Of a DNA stretch of 64,000 nt, positions 36,701 to 49,000 are shown one piece after another. Below the pieces are notes generated by a model. The model had not been told where the DNA came from and made no database searches. It was given only the letters and a program-made list of their open reading frames with translations. The stretch is from Rapana venosa (Eukaryota; Mollusca; Gastropoda; Neogastropoda; Muricidae). Where the stretch lies: contig CM054140.1 of assembly GCA_028751875.1 (NCBI GenBank), forward strand, positions 48,344,673 through 48,408,672, given 5' to 3'. The translations under genes were made by a program, and so were the position numbers. The first letter of the stretch is position 1; every line of letters starts with the position of its first letter.

Positions 36701-39700
36701 GCCAGCCTGTAATATAAGGAGGCTATGACTCTTCAGAATGTTCTTGGTCTTTCACTGTGAAGAAACACTGGGTTGCAAGTGAACTGATATTTTGAAATTT
36801 TTTGGGTGGTGGTGTCAGTACCGCATTTTCAAGGTTATGATTTGGTAGTCTAGAAAACTGTATCACTGTCATGTGCAGTAAAGAGCAAGCTTGGCATTGA
36901 TAAACAGGATTTTTATGAAATCAGTAAACCTTCTGTTTTATTTGACATTGTTTACAGTATGTTTTGCTTTAAAAACTTTACAGTTTTGGAAAGGAGACAG
37001 ATTTCTGCTTGCTTCTGTCAGTCTTTTTCATCATCTTCTAGTTTTTGCATGAGAAGTGTCGAAGGATGACATAACATGTTTTCTGTTTTTCGGGGGATGG
37101 AGGAATGGGATAGGATGTGCATGAAACTATTTTGTGAATTGTTGTGTGCTGTTCTGTGGATTGTTGTATACTCAGGGAGCGTGATTGTCAAGTAACTATT
37201 CAGGTTTTTAACCAGTTGCATCTTTTGACTTTGCATGGATTTCTGTTCTCTTCCCTTATTCCCCAGAGATGACAATATATACTGTCTCGATTTTACTTTT
37301 GTTTGTTTGCTTTTTAAATTGTGCGTATTTAAAGGTTTTCAGGGTTCTTTTCTTCTACTTGTTTATCTAAATTCCAAGATGTTCTGAACTGTTAATGCTT
37401 GGGGTTGTGTGTGAGTGTGTTTATTTACTAATGTATAAAACTTAGTATTTTTTTGAACAGCCATACAAATTGGTGTGATGATGGGGAGAAATTAGTTGTT
37501 CAAACTGATTGAAAAACATAAAAGTTTGAGTTGTGAAACATGAAATTGCCTGTCTAGCTTATTACCTGTGTTTTAAAAGGACTACCAAAAATAAGAAGAG
37601 GAAGGGCAAGTTAATATATTTCTATATATGGAAGTTGCAAGTGATTTTGTAAAAAACAATGTTTTTTTAAATTTAATTTGTTTGAATTACAGTACAATTG
37701 GTCTTTTTAGTCCTCCATGATGAACACTTTTGGCCTTATTGTAAAAATTAGACATACATAAAATAATAAGGCATGCAAATCAAATATTATTAGAAAGTGT
37801 ATGGTCTCTGATTTTTAAATTAACAGTGTTTCCAGTGTTTGTGATTATTTTTGACAGTGTCCAAATTGTACAGCTTAATACAGAAAAAGAGAAAACATGT
37901 CTTTTTTTTCTTAACCCTAGTAGCGCGGTTCCCGGAATATTCCGGTAAAGGCGGGTCTAGGCTGTGTGGCGGATCCCGGAATATTCCGGGATGACGTGGG
38001 TGGTCATAGTTGAAAGCTTACTTTCGCTTTCAAAGGTCAGCCAATGAATGTTAAGGCCGTTGTAGGCCCGCAGAAAGGGGTGAAGGTCGTTTGACACACA
38101 CAAGCAACGAAGAATCTGATTGGTTAAGAGTGTATTTTAATTTTTTTTCCGACCAGCCGAGATCGTCTTCAACAAAAATGGCGGCCAGTGTTTGCACTAG
38201 AATTTCTTCAAGCGTTTTTCGAGCTTTTTTACAATATTGACAGCGAGGAGGAGTTTTAGAGGCTGGATTTGGTTGAAATAAACAATGAGAGAGATGATGA
38301 GGTAAGGATTGTGGAATATTTTTGAAAAACTTGGTAAAAATCGATTGCGATCGGACTGAATCGAGCGGTGCTAGTTTTTGCTGGATGGACTTCTTCGCTA
38401 CTCGGCGATTTCAACGTCACAGATTGTTTTACTTTATTTTGACACAACGAGGCTTCGAAATAACTGTTGTTGAGTCAAATCGCTATGCTGCTAAATACTT
38501 TGCATCACATGAAATCAAGCGATCTTTGTATTTTCGTCATAGAAAGCCACCACTTCGCACATTCCGCCATGACGGTCGCGATGGCGTCGATCCTTTCGCT
38601 GAACTTTTCCGAGTATTTGGTGACCGTTAAAACGATACAAACTCCTTATTTTTTGAAAACTAATGTCAAGAAATAGTGTTTACCTAATCATGACATTTGT
38701 GCACCGCAAGAACATTGCTTATCGTGTTAAAATCGATCTGGGGCCCTGACAATGGAACAGTGATCAGTAGTGCGCACACGATTTTTATTTTTTTAATTTT
38801 TTTTACATAATCATAATCACTACACATTATTATAAAATTACACTCATTTAAAAGCATATTATCTGTTCTTTCCAGTGATATATAGCTTAACACATTTAAT
38901 TCAGTTTTATATATCAATATCAAGGGTTGTTTGAGCCCACCCTCCTCCAAAACAATGCTAGCCAATGTTAATTCAGCCAATAGAAGTGAGGCTTGTTGCT
39001 GCATATTCAGCGCTACTAGGGTTAAGATGGCATGTAGTATCAGCAGCCTGATACCCTGGGGAAAAAATGAGATGATTTTACATCAAAGGAATGCTCTATA
39101 GGGCTTTTGAATCTGTTTAAAGTCATGTGTTAGTCTTCAGACTGCATAACAGAAGAAAAATCATCAGTGGACAGTCTGGCTTGGTTTGTGGCAACTTTGA
39201 TCTCAAATGATATATATTGGGTCATGGTCAGGACAACTATTTATCTGAATGCCTCAGTGGTTTCCTATGGAAATTGCTTGTAATTTTGTTTTTCTTTTTA
39301 AAGAATCTAATTTTTTGTCAATGCCTTAGCTTTGGCATTTCATACTGAACTTAATGAATGGCAACGGAGCTTGATGACAGGAATTATGGAAGGGGACCGG
39401 ATTTTGACATACAGTTCAACTGAGGATGAAAACAGTGTATTGTGGTGCTGCAGCAAGCACATCTTGTGGAGAAAAACATTCAAGGTGGAAGTGTTATGGG
39501 TGTGGCTATTATAGGGCTAGTTGTGCACACATTTTCAGGGTTCCAACTTGTGAAGTTTTGTAATTTACATTGAAAAACAAACCCGAGGATTGTCTTGACT
39601 TGACACTATCACTTTGAAATGAGCATACCAAATTTTACAACAATCATTTCAGAAAAAGTTTTCTGGCTAAACTCTCCTTCACCATCACAATGGAAAAATT

Positions 39701-42700
39701 ATGTGGTTTGCAGAATATATTTTACTTAGGGTTAATTCGGTCTTGCACATCCAAAAGCAACATATTTATAAATTTTTTCGTTGTTTTACAAGTAAACTAA
39801 TACTGCAAAATGATTGATCTCCCTTCATGTAAAAAAATTTTAAAGTTTCATTTCACTGAAACAGAAATGAGCCTTTTGAGACTGGGAAACACACAGTCAT
39901 GGCACATGGATGTAGAAAGAAATGTAAGAATTGGCACAACAAATCAAGACTTTCGGCTGGATTTTTTTGGAAAATTGAGGTTTTGGAAGTGAGACCTTGC
40001 ATGATTTACTTCTCAACTCTTCCAAGATAAAAACCAGAATACTTGAAAAGAGAAACAATGATCAAATTCTCTATGTGATCTTTAGGTGAAAAACCCACAT
40101 TTGGCTTTGGTTCAAGGCAGTATTCCCATCTCCTTCATCTGATCCTTCTGTTTAATCTATCGTGCTAGTGTATGAAAATATATGTGACTATGTAGCTCCT
40201 ATGCAAAACAAATGTGACTTAGCCAAGTACACTGTAGCAACAAAATACTTGCTCAGCGACTAAAAAAAAAGTGAATCCAGGTCTTAAATTGTGTGTGTGT
40301 GTCTTTTGCAGGAAGCATGCCAGGCATGGCTGGCTTTGGAATGGGTGGCCCTGGAGCTTTTGGTGCCGCCAGAATGGGCATGCCTGTTCCAGCTCAGGCT
40401 GGAAGCTGTGTTGTCCTGGTCTCCAATCTGGATGAGGAAGTAAGTATTTGCGTACCTGTCGACCCATCTGGAAGCCTGGTACCCTGTATTGCCCACCATT
40501 TTATCTGTGCAGACATTGCTTTGTGGCTTGTGCAGAACATGATGTATGTAGGTGCATATAAGGTGCACACCCTCCCTCACACTGTCACTTTGTACCCACC
40601 TGAAGGAGGCATAAGAGATCTGAGATCCTTGATTTCTTTATGAGGCAGTTCATAAATGTTAAATTCAGACTGACCAGAAATAAATCTTTTGCCTTTTCAA
40701 ATACTCAGTTTTACCGACAAAAACTTTACAGAAGTGCAATCTTGTTTGATATTGAAGGAAATATCTTTAATCCAGAAGTGTATAAGAGTTGCTCTCGTTT
40801 GCCTTTTCCCATCCTTTTATGTTTTATATGCATGATTTTAAGTATAATCACTTCAGAATGCTTACAGCTATTGTTGAGGAAATATAATGAGCAGATGTAC
40901 TCCTTTTGCTACCTTTGAAATCTGCCCCAGAAACTCAAAAGATTATTTGTAAAAGTGTAATGGTGATGTCTTCTTTCACCCCACCCTCCCATAAGCCAGT
41001 AACAAGACTGCATGTTAGCTTACAGCACAGCTACTGTAGTTTGCGCTTACACCTTTTACCACCATGAAAAGAGATTATCCTATTCAAGCTGATGACTGTC
41101 TCACATTGGGGTGGTGTTTTTTTGTTGTTGGTGTGCCTGCATGCGTTTGATGGGGGTCATTTCCATTTTCTTTTTATATGTGATTTTTATCTATAGATGC
41201 AGATGTTATATGAATTACAGGGTTCACACAGTCCTTCCAGGTGCTTAAAGGTTTCAGGGTTTGAGGTGGAAGAGCTCGAGGCCTTTTTAGTCTTTGGATT
41301 TGCCAATGGTTCTTCTCAGAGAACTGTTAACTGTTAATTTTGATATCTTATTCATGTACTGTTAAAACCACTGAAAGGAAGGTTTAGATCATTTTCTTGA
41401 AAGAGCATTTCAATGCTTGGTTTTTGTCTCTGGAGGTCTGTGTGAACCCACATTTAATGAAAAATATCCTTCTTCATAGTTAATGAAACTTAGTGGTCCT
41501 GTGGTGTTCATGGTTCATGTGAAGTTTGAGTGGTGTGTTGTGGTTGGAGATTACTGTGATTTGCCAGGTTAAATTTGTTTTATGTTGTAGTTTGTCTCCA
41601 AAGGTGTGTAAAAGATTACGTTAGTCATTTGAGCATGTACTCTGAGCTAGTAGTATTCCTTTTGACGGTATGGCTAGACTTTACATTTCATTGGGGTAAA
41701 GTTAGTTTTCAGAGTTACGAAAAAAGAAGTGTTGGTTTTAATTACTCATGCCATCTTTGGGGTGAACATTTATATTCAGTTTGCTAAGGAACACAAACAA
41801 TGTTAAAGATGTCCCTGTACTTTTTCTGGAAGAAACTTTGGTATTTTTATTTGCTTTTGCAGTTTCACATTAACTTTTTTCAAACTGGCAATGGTTGAGA
41901 AGTCGCAAAGAATCTTTTCTCTATTTGCGAGGGGCATTTGTTAAAAACAAGCAAAACAAAGTTTATATGAAATTATATGTAGATACTCATGCCAGACAGA
42001 CCAGTGTCAGACTTCATCTGTGCCCTAGGGACTGTCTTTCCCATGTTGGACTGGCCGGCCACGACCAACTCTGCACCAGAATGAATTAATACCTAAAGCG
42101 CAACTCCATAGTCTTCCAAGACTGAAGGCTGCTAATATACTTTTGGCAATTCAGTGATTCTTTTTAAAAGAAACTAGTTTAGATTCTGAATCAGAGATGA
42201 AAGTAGGCAGGACTCTTATGACACATGTTTAGGTAACTATGGCATGACAGGGGTGGGTGGGGGTGGGTTGAAAATTGTTTTTTTTCTGAAATGTAGTTTT
42301 GCATGTTCAGCATCAACAGACGAGTACTGAATAGTCGTAATCCTGTTGTAGAGTAATAGTAATGTAAGCATTCAGAACTCTGCTGTTGCATGGAGTTGAT
42401 AATTGGTGGCATATTTACCAGGGGTTTTTTTTGTTCTTTTTATTTTAGATTAAATTGGGTGGATGGTATCAACTTCCCCTTGCAGGTTTTCTTTCACTCT
42501 CCTCTTGACTTCATGTCGAATATTTTTAAGATTTTGTAGTGTAGGATTTTTTTCTGTTCAGTTAAAAGTTAATGTTTATGATCTGTATTCTCATTTTTAG
42601 TTTATTATTTATTATTATCAATGTTTTGTGTTGGGGGGGGGGAAGCAGCTGTTTAAGCTCAAAGCATCAGTTTTGTGTGTTTGACATTGATTCATTGCTG

Positions 42701-45700
42701 TGACGTTTGTGAGGTACTATTGTAATGTGGATTGTGATATGCCATTTGAGCAAGAGTCGTGGGATAGGGGTGAGCATCGCTAATGAGGATGTATTTTCTC
42801 TCTCTCTCGCTCTCCCTGCCCACCCACTCATCCTGGTGCCCCCACGTGGAATCTCTCTTGGACTGACCTTGACCTTGCTCTTCTTGCTCTGCCTCTCATG
42901 CTGTTGCTCTACTGTAGAACGTCTCCACAGACGCTCTCTTTAACCTGTTTGGTATGTGTTCATGCAGTTTTCTTCTTTTAGGATGATGCTCTACACGATA
43001 CTCTTGCCCTCAACATTTGTGGATGATTTTTTTTTTTAAAGGACATTTCATTTCTCCAAGTAGTTACATGTTTCATCACCAACCACACATGTGTCTACAA
43101 ATGTTTTTAAGCAGGGTTGTATGTTATATGTATCAGACATGAGAATTTTTCGCCTTTTGGCGAAAATACACTTTAAAAAAAACATGTTCCAGGGCATTTT
43201 TTGTTTTGTTTTTTGATCACTTACTTTAAATCCATTAAGAAAATTTGTAGGGTCTGTGTATGTGTTGCTGGATTCTCAGGCAGTTTTGATCCATACAAAA
43301 CTGTTCTCATTTGGATTATCTTCTCATGCATCGATATTAATCCTTTGTTTTGCTTTGAAAATCAGCTGAATCTGATTCATGATGTTTGCCAGTTGTTGGA
43401 GACATCCAAGCAATCACTCTCTTTGTCAGTTTCACAGATATCATAGGACCCGATAGAATGTTATGAAGATGACCAAATCTAGAGGATTTATTTTAATAAG
43501 TACATTTCTTGAAATCATGCTGTTAAAGTACCGTTTAAAAATATATGAATAAGAAATTATTTTAAAAATCAAGGGAAGATTAAACTAGTCGCAACTCTTT
43601 GTCACAAAACTCCATTGTATTAAAAGTGGGTGCCTATTGGCATTTTTAGATGTAAAAATAACAAATTCTTAAGTCATTTGAATCACACAATAGCTTGTCT
43701 ATGACGTGCTATTTTGGCTATTTAAAAAAATGTATAAAACCAGACATGTTTCAGTTTGTTTCCTTTGTGTACTTTTTGATATTAACAAAGATTTTTTTTT
43801 CAAAATGGGTATGTATGTTTAAAATAAAATTAGTCAATGCTATAAAAAAAAAATTGACACTCACATGCTCATCTTTACAAAGTATATGTATCAAACTGCT
43901 AAATGGTGAAAAAGAATGATTGATTTTAAGCACAGTGAAGTTTCCTCAGCCTCAAGAATCGGTTTTGAAGTCAACAGTTTCCCTATTGACTGAAAAACAG
44001 TGAACTTCATTTTCTGCCTGCATCCTGTTGGGAAAAACAACAGCTCTATCATCAGAAATAGATTTAATATCTAAAATACAGCATTCCCAATCAGTTAATT
44101 AACAGGGGAGAAGCAACTTCATGCCACAGAGAGCGGTTGACCTAATCGTATGAGTAGTTTCTCTTTGGATACAGATTCTATTCATATATATAAATTTATA
44201 ATATATATATATTTTGTTTAAATCTGAAATGTGCCGTAGCCAGGCAGAGCCATCCAGCGGGACGGGATAGCCTAGTGGTTAGAGTGAGTGATGTGCTTGT
44301 GATCTGTTGACCTGGGTTTGAATCTAGTTCAAGAGGATTTTTCCTCTGGTGTTAACATCAGTGCCGACTCCACTTCCCCCAAAAGTTCTTCAGATGAGAC
44401 TATAAACCGAGGTCCTGTGTGCAAACGCACGCAGAACATCTTGTGCACATGTTAAAAGCCCGTTCCACTTTTTGGAAGAGAAGGCCATTGTGTGTCGGTG
44501 GGAACAGATGACAACATTGACAAAACAGCAAACACGGGTTCTGGATTTTTCAAGAAAAGCATGCGAATGCTTGTTCCATTATCCTTGAAATAAAAAGAAT
44601 AATAAAATTTTTAAAAATACAGTACATCATTTTGTGATGCCAAGACAGCTGTAGCTCTAGGTAGGACACAACTCCACCTCTGTGGTAGGTCAGGCTGTAA
44701 ACCAGATTGGGTTGGGTTGGGTTGGGTTGGCACAACTCAGTGAGTTTACCTCCAGGGGGCTTTGCCCCCTGTCCTTCACCAGGAGCATTGTGCATGCCCT
44801 TTCCCCCTTTGACCCCACTTGCGGCTTAAGACTGCCCCTGTACACTTGCCTCCTTTACCTCCTGTTTCGTATTCTTGTCTGATATGTAGATATTATAGGT
44901 AGTTTTGAAAAAGCACCAGTCATAATATAAGATTTTCAGGCTGATTAATAAAAATTTGGGGGTTCCCTGTTATCTGGAATTGATGCAAGTGTAAATTAAT
45001 TTTGCAATTATTCTATTCTGTCAAAGTTATTTTCCTCCATATATTTGAATGCAGACCCATGCACTATATGATAAAACAGTTTTTTGCTGATTTCCTCAGT
45101 ATGTGTTATGTAATGGACATTTCCAGACATCGGTTCCTCTACTGTCTTGTCATGGGAAGGGGAACAGCTTTTGGGGTTTTTTTGGTCCTGTCATGAGCTG
45201 AGATTTGATAGGCATGCAATATTCATGTGATTTATTAGTGTAAACAGCTTGTCAAATGGTTAGAAGCTTAAACATTCCCCTCTGTACATGTGTTTGCTAT
45301 AAGAGCATTAATGTTTAAGAAAAGCCTTTCTTTAAGATTCTATTTTTTTAATGTTTAGAAGATGTACATGTTCAACCTGTTTAACTGTTCTGGCGTGTTG
45401 CATGATTAGGCGTGTATGGTGACGTGCACCGCGTGAAGATCCTGTTCAACAAGAAAGACAACGCTCTGGTTCAGTATGCTGATCCCCAGCAGGCACAGAT
45501 GGGTGAGTACATGATTTGATTCAGATTTAATGTTAGATCCTCTCCTCTCCCATGAGTAATCTGAAGGGTAAGGGTAGAATCAGCAGAAAAGATCCTATGA
45601 AAAAAGTGTATTGATTATATTGAATTTTTTTATAATGTAGATAAAGGTATGGAAAACTTAGAGCAGTAGAAAGGAGCCTTAAAGGTAGTAGATGCATTTG

Positions 45701-45931
45701 AAGTGTCATTTGCAAGTTATTTCGTTACATTGGGTATATATCTTAATTTTTCATTGCATTGCATACAGATGTGATGGTTGTGGTCATGTCAAGGGTGAAT
45801 TAAATCTTGAAAACCTGTGTTTGCAGCCATCACATACCTGGACAAAGTCAGAGTGTGGGGCAAGAACATCCGTGTTGCACAGTCTCGTCACAGTGTTGTT
45901 CAGATGCCAAAAGAGGGACAGACAGTGAGTT

Positions 45932-46017
<86 letters not shown>

Positions 46018-49000
46018 GCTTTGTATGAAAGGCCATTGACAGTGTACATGTTACAGGAGAGGAAGGATTGTATTGAACCCTCTGTACAGTAGGACTGCCA
46101 CGTGACTAATACCATACTAAGAGAAGTGACTCTTGCCACACATATGCACTCACTACAAAGAAACATCAATAAAAAGAGTCACTTCAGCACCATCTGGAAA
46201 GTGATTTAATCAAAAACAGACATAATCTTTCATATCAGGTGGGGTGGTATGTTGGTTGCTGCAGTCAGTGACGCCCCCAAGTTACCAGTTCAGTCTAAAC
46301 AGTAAGTGACATGTCTCGCTGTATCGTAAAGAGAAGTGTGTTCTTAGTAAGCAGGTTAGTACTGCACGTTGTATTCTTGGATGTGTGTGTTTCTGAAAAC
46401 ATTCGTGCGTTTGTTTCTGACCAACAGGATGGTGGTCTGACCAAGGACTACATCAACTCACCACTGCACAGATTCAAACGCCCAGGCTCCAAGAACTGCC
46501 AGAACATTTTCCCTCCCTCCACTGTCCTGCACTTGTCCAACATTCCGTAAGTTATTCCAGGCATGGAATTTTCCCACTATTGTGTGGAATTCTGTCCAAT
46601 CAAGTTTTGGCTATCCTTTTAATTTTTCTAAAACGTACTAGGTCTTCACAGCATGTGCTTGACACAGTTGTGATTTTTCTTGACTTCTTTGGAGAGTGTA
46701 TATGACAGCTTTACTTGATCGGCGAATGCTTTTCCAGTATTCAACCAATCACAAAGCTGGATGCACAGTGAAATCAGCAGAGAGTGACCTTTCAGTCAGA
46801 CCAAAATGTGCCTCAAACAGGTCCCTTGGTGGTGGCTCAATCCAGGGCTATTCCCCCACCACACTCCAACCTCCCTCCAGTATTTGAAACAGAGTTGCCA
46901 TGCCTTACAGTGCAAGCACATATAAATGACTTGGTTATAGAAAGGAAACATTACCCTTTACTTTTTCTTTTTTCTTAATAATTTTTTTTGAGCCGTCAGT
47001 CATAGTTCACAAGATTTTGCCTGTCAAGAACATGCCCCACTTGGCACTTCTTCCTTGAAAGCTCAAGGAATGGCTGCATGTCCCTGATAAGTAAAAGACT
47101 GCGCTGTATTCATTTGTAAATATTAAAGACAACCATATGCTGAATAACTGTGTTTTTAAAGAAACTTACTAGTGTTGCTGTTCTTTGATACATGTTATGA
47201 GTGCATGCTTTGCCTTGTTTTGGAAAGTTGTTTGAAGTTGTTTTGTGTGTTGCACAGAGCGTCAGTGACAGAGGATCAAATCCAGAACTGGTTCGCGGAT
47301 TACGGCACTGTCAAGGGCTTCAAGTTTTTCCAGTCAGTATTTTTCTCCTGATTGCCTTTTTGTATATTTGTCTGTACAATTCTGCTTTCCTTTTTTCTTT
47401 AGCCGAGCATACCATGTTTTTTATTTTAAGATTTCCTATCAAAAGTGCTATATTTTGCTATTAACACTTGTTTTTTACATTTAACCCTGATACCTTGGGT
47501 GACATGATGGTAAATACACAATGAAATCTGATATCAGGACGCACAAATTTTGTAATCTTCAGTAGGTGTAAAATGAAACAAAATATATTGTATTTTACTG
47601 CAAACATTGATAACTTTTGGGAATTCTGTAGTAAATAAAATACATTCAGGCCTTGCACAACTATAGAGCTTATATTTGAATATGTAAGCTGGTCAAACAC
47701 GTTTTACAGGAAGCTGACCTGTCTCTCGCCTCAGTAATGTAATTCCTTTCGTAATGTTTCCCCCCCTTTTTGCATGGTAAAAGTTATTGCTTGATTTAAC
47801 TTTGTCATAAAAATAAAAAGTAAGCAGTTTCTTTGTGAAGACTCTTGCATAGGTATTACACCTTTTTAGAAAAGTATATGTAAAGAAATGCTTTTTGTTC
47901 CAATGAGTTCAAACTGAATGGTTTCATTGCCTTGCAGGAAGGACCGCAAGATGGCTCTGATCCAAATGGATAATGCAGATGAATCTGTTCATGCTCTGAT
48001 TGTAAGTATAAAATCAACATTTGACCTTTCTGAGACACATGCGTGCGCGCACACAGGCAAATAGATTACCAGTATATGTAACTCTGTTTCTTATACTGCT
48101 TGTAACTCTGTTTCTTATACTGCTTGTACTCTGTTTCTTATACTGCTTGAAGCAGTGGTAATCCACTTTACATAAACTGTATTGTAATTATGCTTTTAGA
48201 AATGAGAGGCCTGTTCTTGTCACAAAAAATGCTTGCAAACACCACTCAACATAATTGTGTTTTTCAGTGGTTTAACTTGCTTGCTGAAGATAATAAACTG
48301 ATAACAGACAAAATGAATAAATGATAGTGTGGATGTGGCTGACCTGTTGGAAAAAGTTCATGGAAGTAAATGAATAATATACAAACATGACAGATGTTCA
48401 AAGTGCATGTAATTTGCAATACATGTATTTTCATTCATTGTTTCAAGTTTCATGCTCATCTGTTGTTCGGTAAGAGATGTATATAACATTTCAAACACAT
48501 CACCTCTGTCATTGCAATTGTTTGTATTTGTCTGACAAAGCAACTGAATCATTTTGTTCCTGCAAGAAGGTAGTGAAACTTACAACAAATATCGGGCACA
48601 TGATGGTAATTCTGCAGTACCCATTCTATTTGCAGTAAGCATTCTATATGTGGTTTTGATTGTTTTCATTGTTATTCATTTGTTTCTATACATGTAGTGG
48701 GCTTGTATATCTCTAGGTAGAAGGGCTGGTGTTTTTAGCATAGCTTATTACTTGAGGAATAGGATAGCTCAAAAAGTGTTATGAGTTGTATTCTTTTTCA
48801 CAATAATATGACTTACATGGTGTCATCAGCCATATTTGTCTTACATATTGACAAACTTTAATGTTGAAGACAATTTATGTCACTTGAGAGGATCAGTAAA
48901 AATATTCAAGTACTCTGTTTCCAGAGTCATTCAGGTTATGAGCAATGGGTGTGTGTGTGTGTGAACCTAGCTACAGTACAGACTTATAAGGCTTATATGG

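Larger units (their letters stand above)
32318..40311 (+). other. PTBP introns 9 and 10
   Basis: This is an 8-kb stretch whose only coding piece is the 21-nt microexon. It contains a G17 run at 33456-33472, a possible minus-strand tRNA-like B box (GGTTCAATCCC, about 34440-34452), and the piggyBac relative at 37915-39021. I see no other gene. Confidence 0.6.

Noticed and set aside
44268..44325. tRNA gene suggested by A and B boxes (also near 3458-3514, 34440 and 54130)
   Set aside because: No acceptor stem or full cloverleaf; bodies and tails are shared among copies, so these are SINE heads or too weak to call.
44703..44730. TTGGG repeats as interstitial telomere sequence
   Set aside because: Only about four TTGGG units, not the TTAGGG animal repeat.
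48079..48149. CRISPR-like regular repeat
   Set aside because: Units are contiguous without spacers and the genome is clearly animal.
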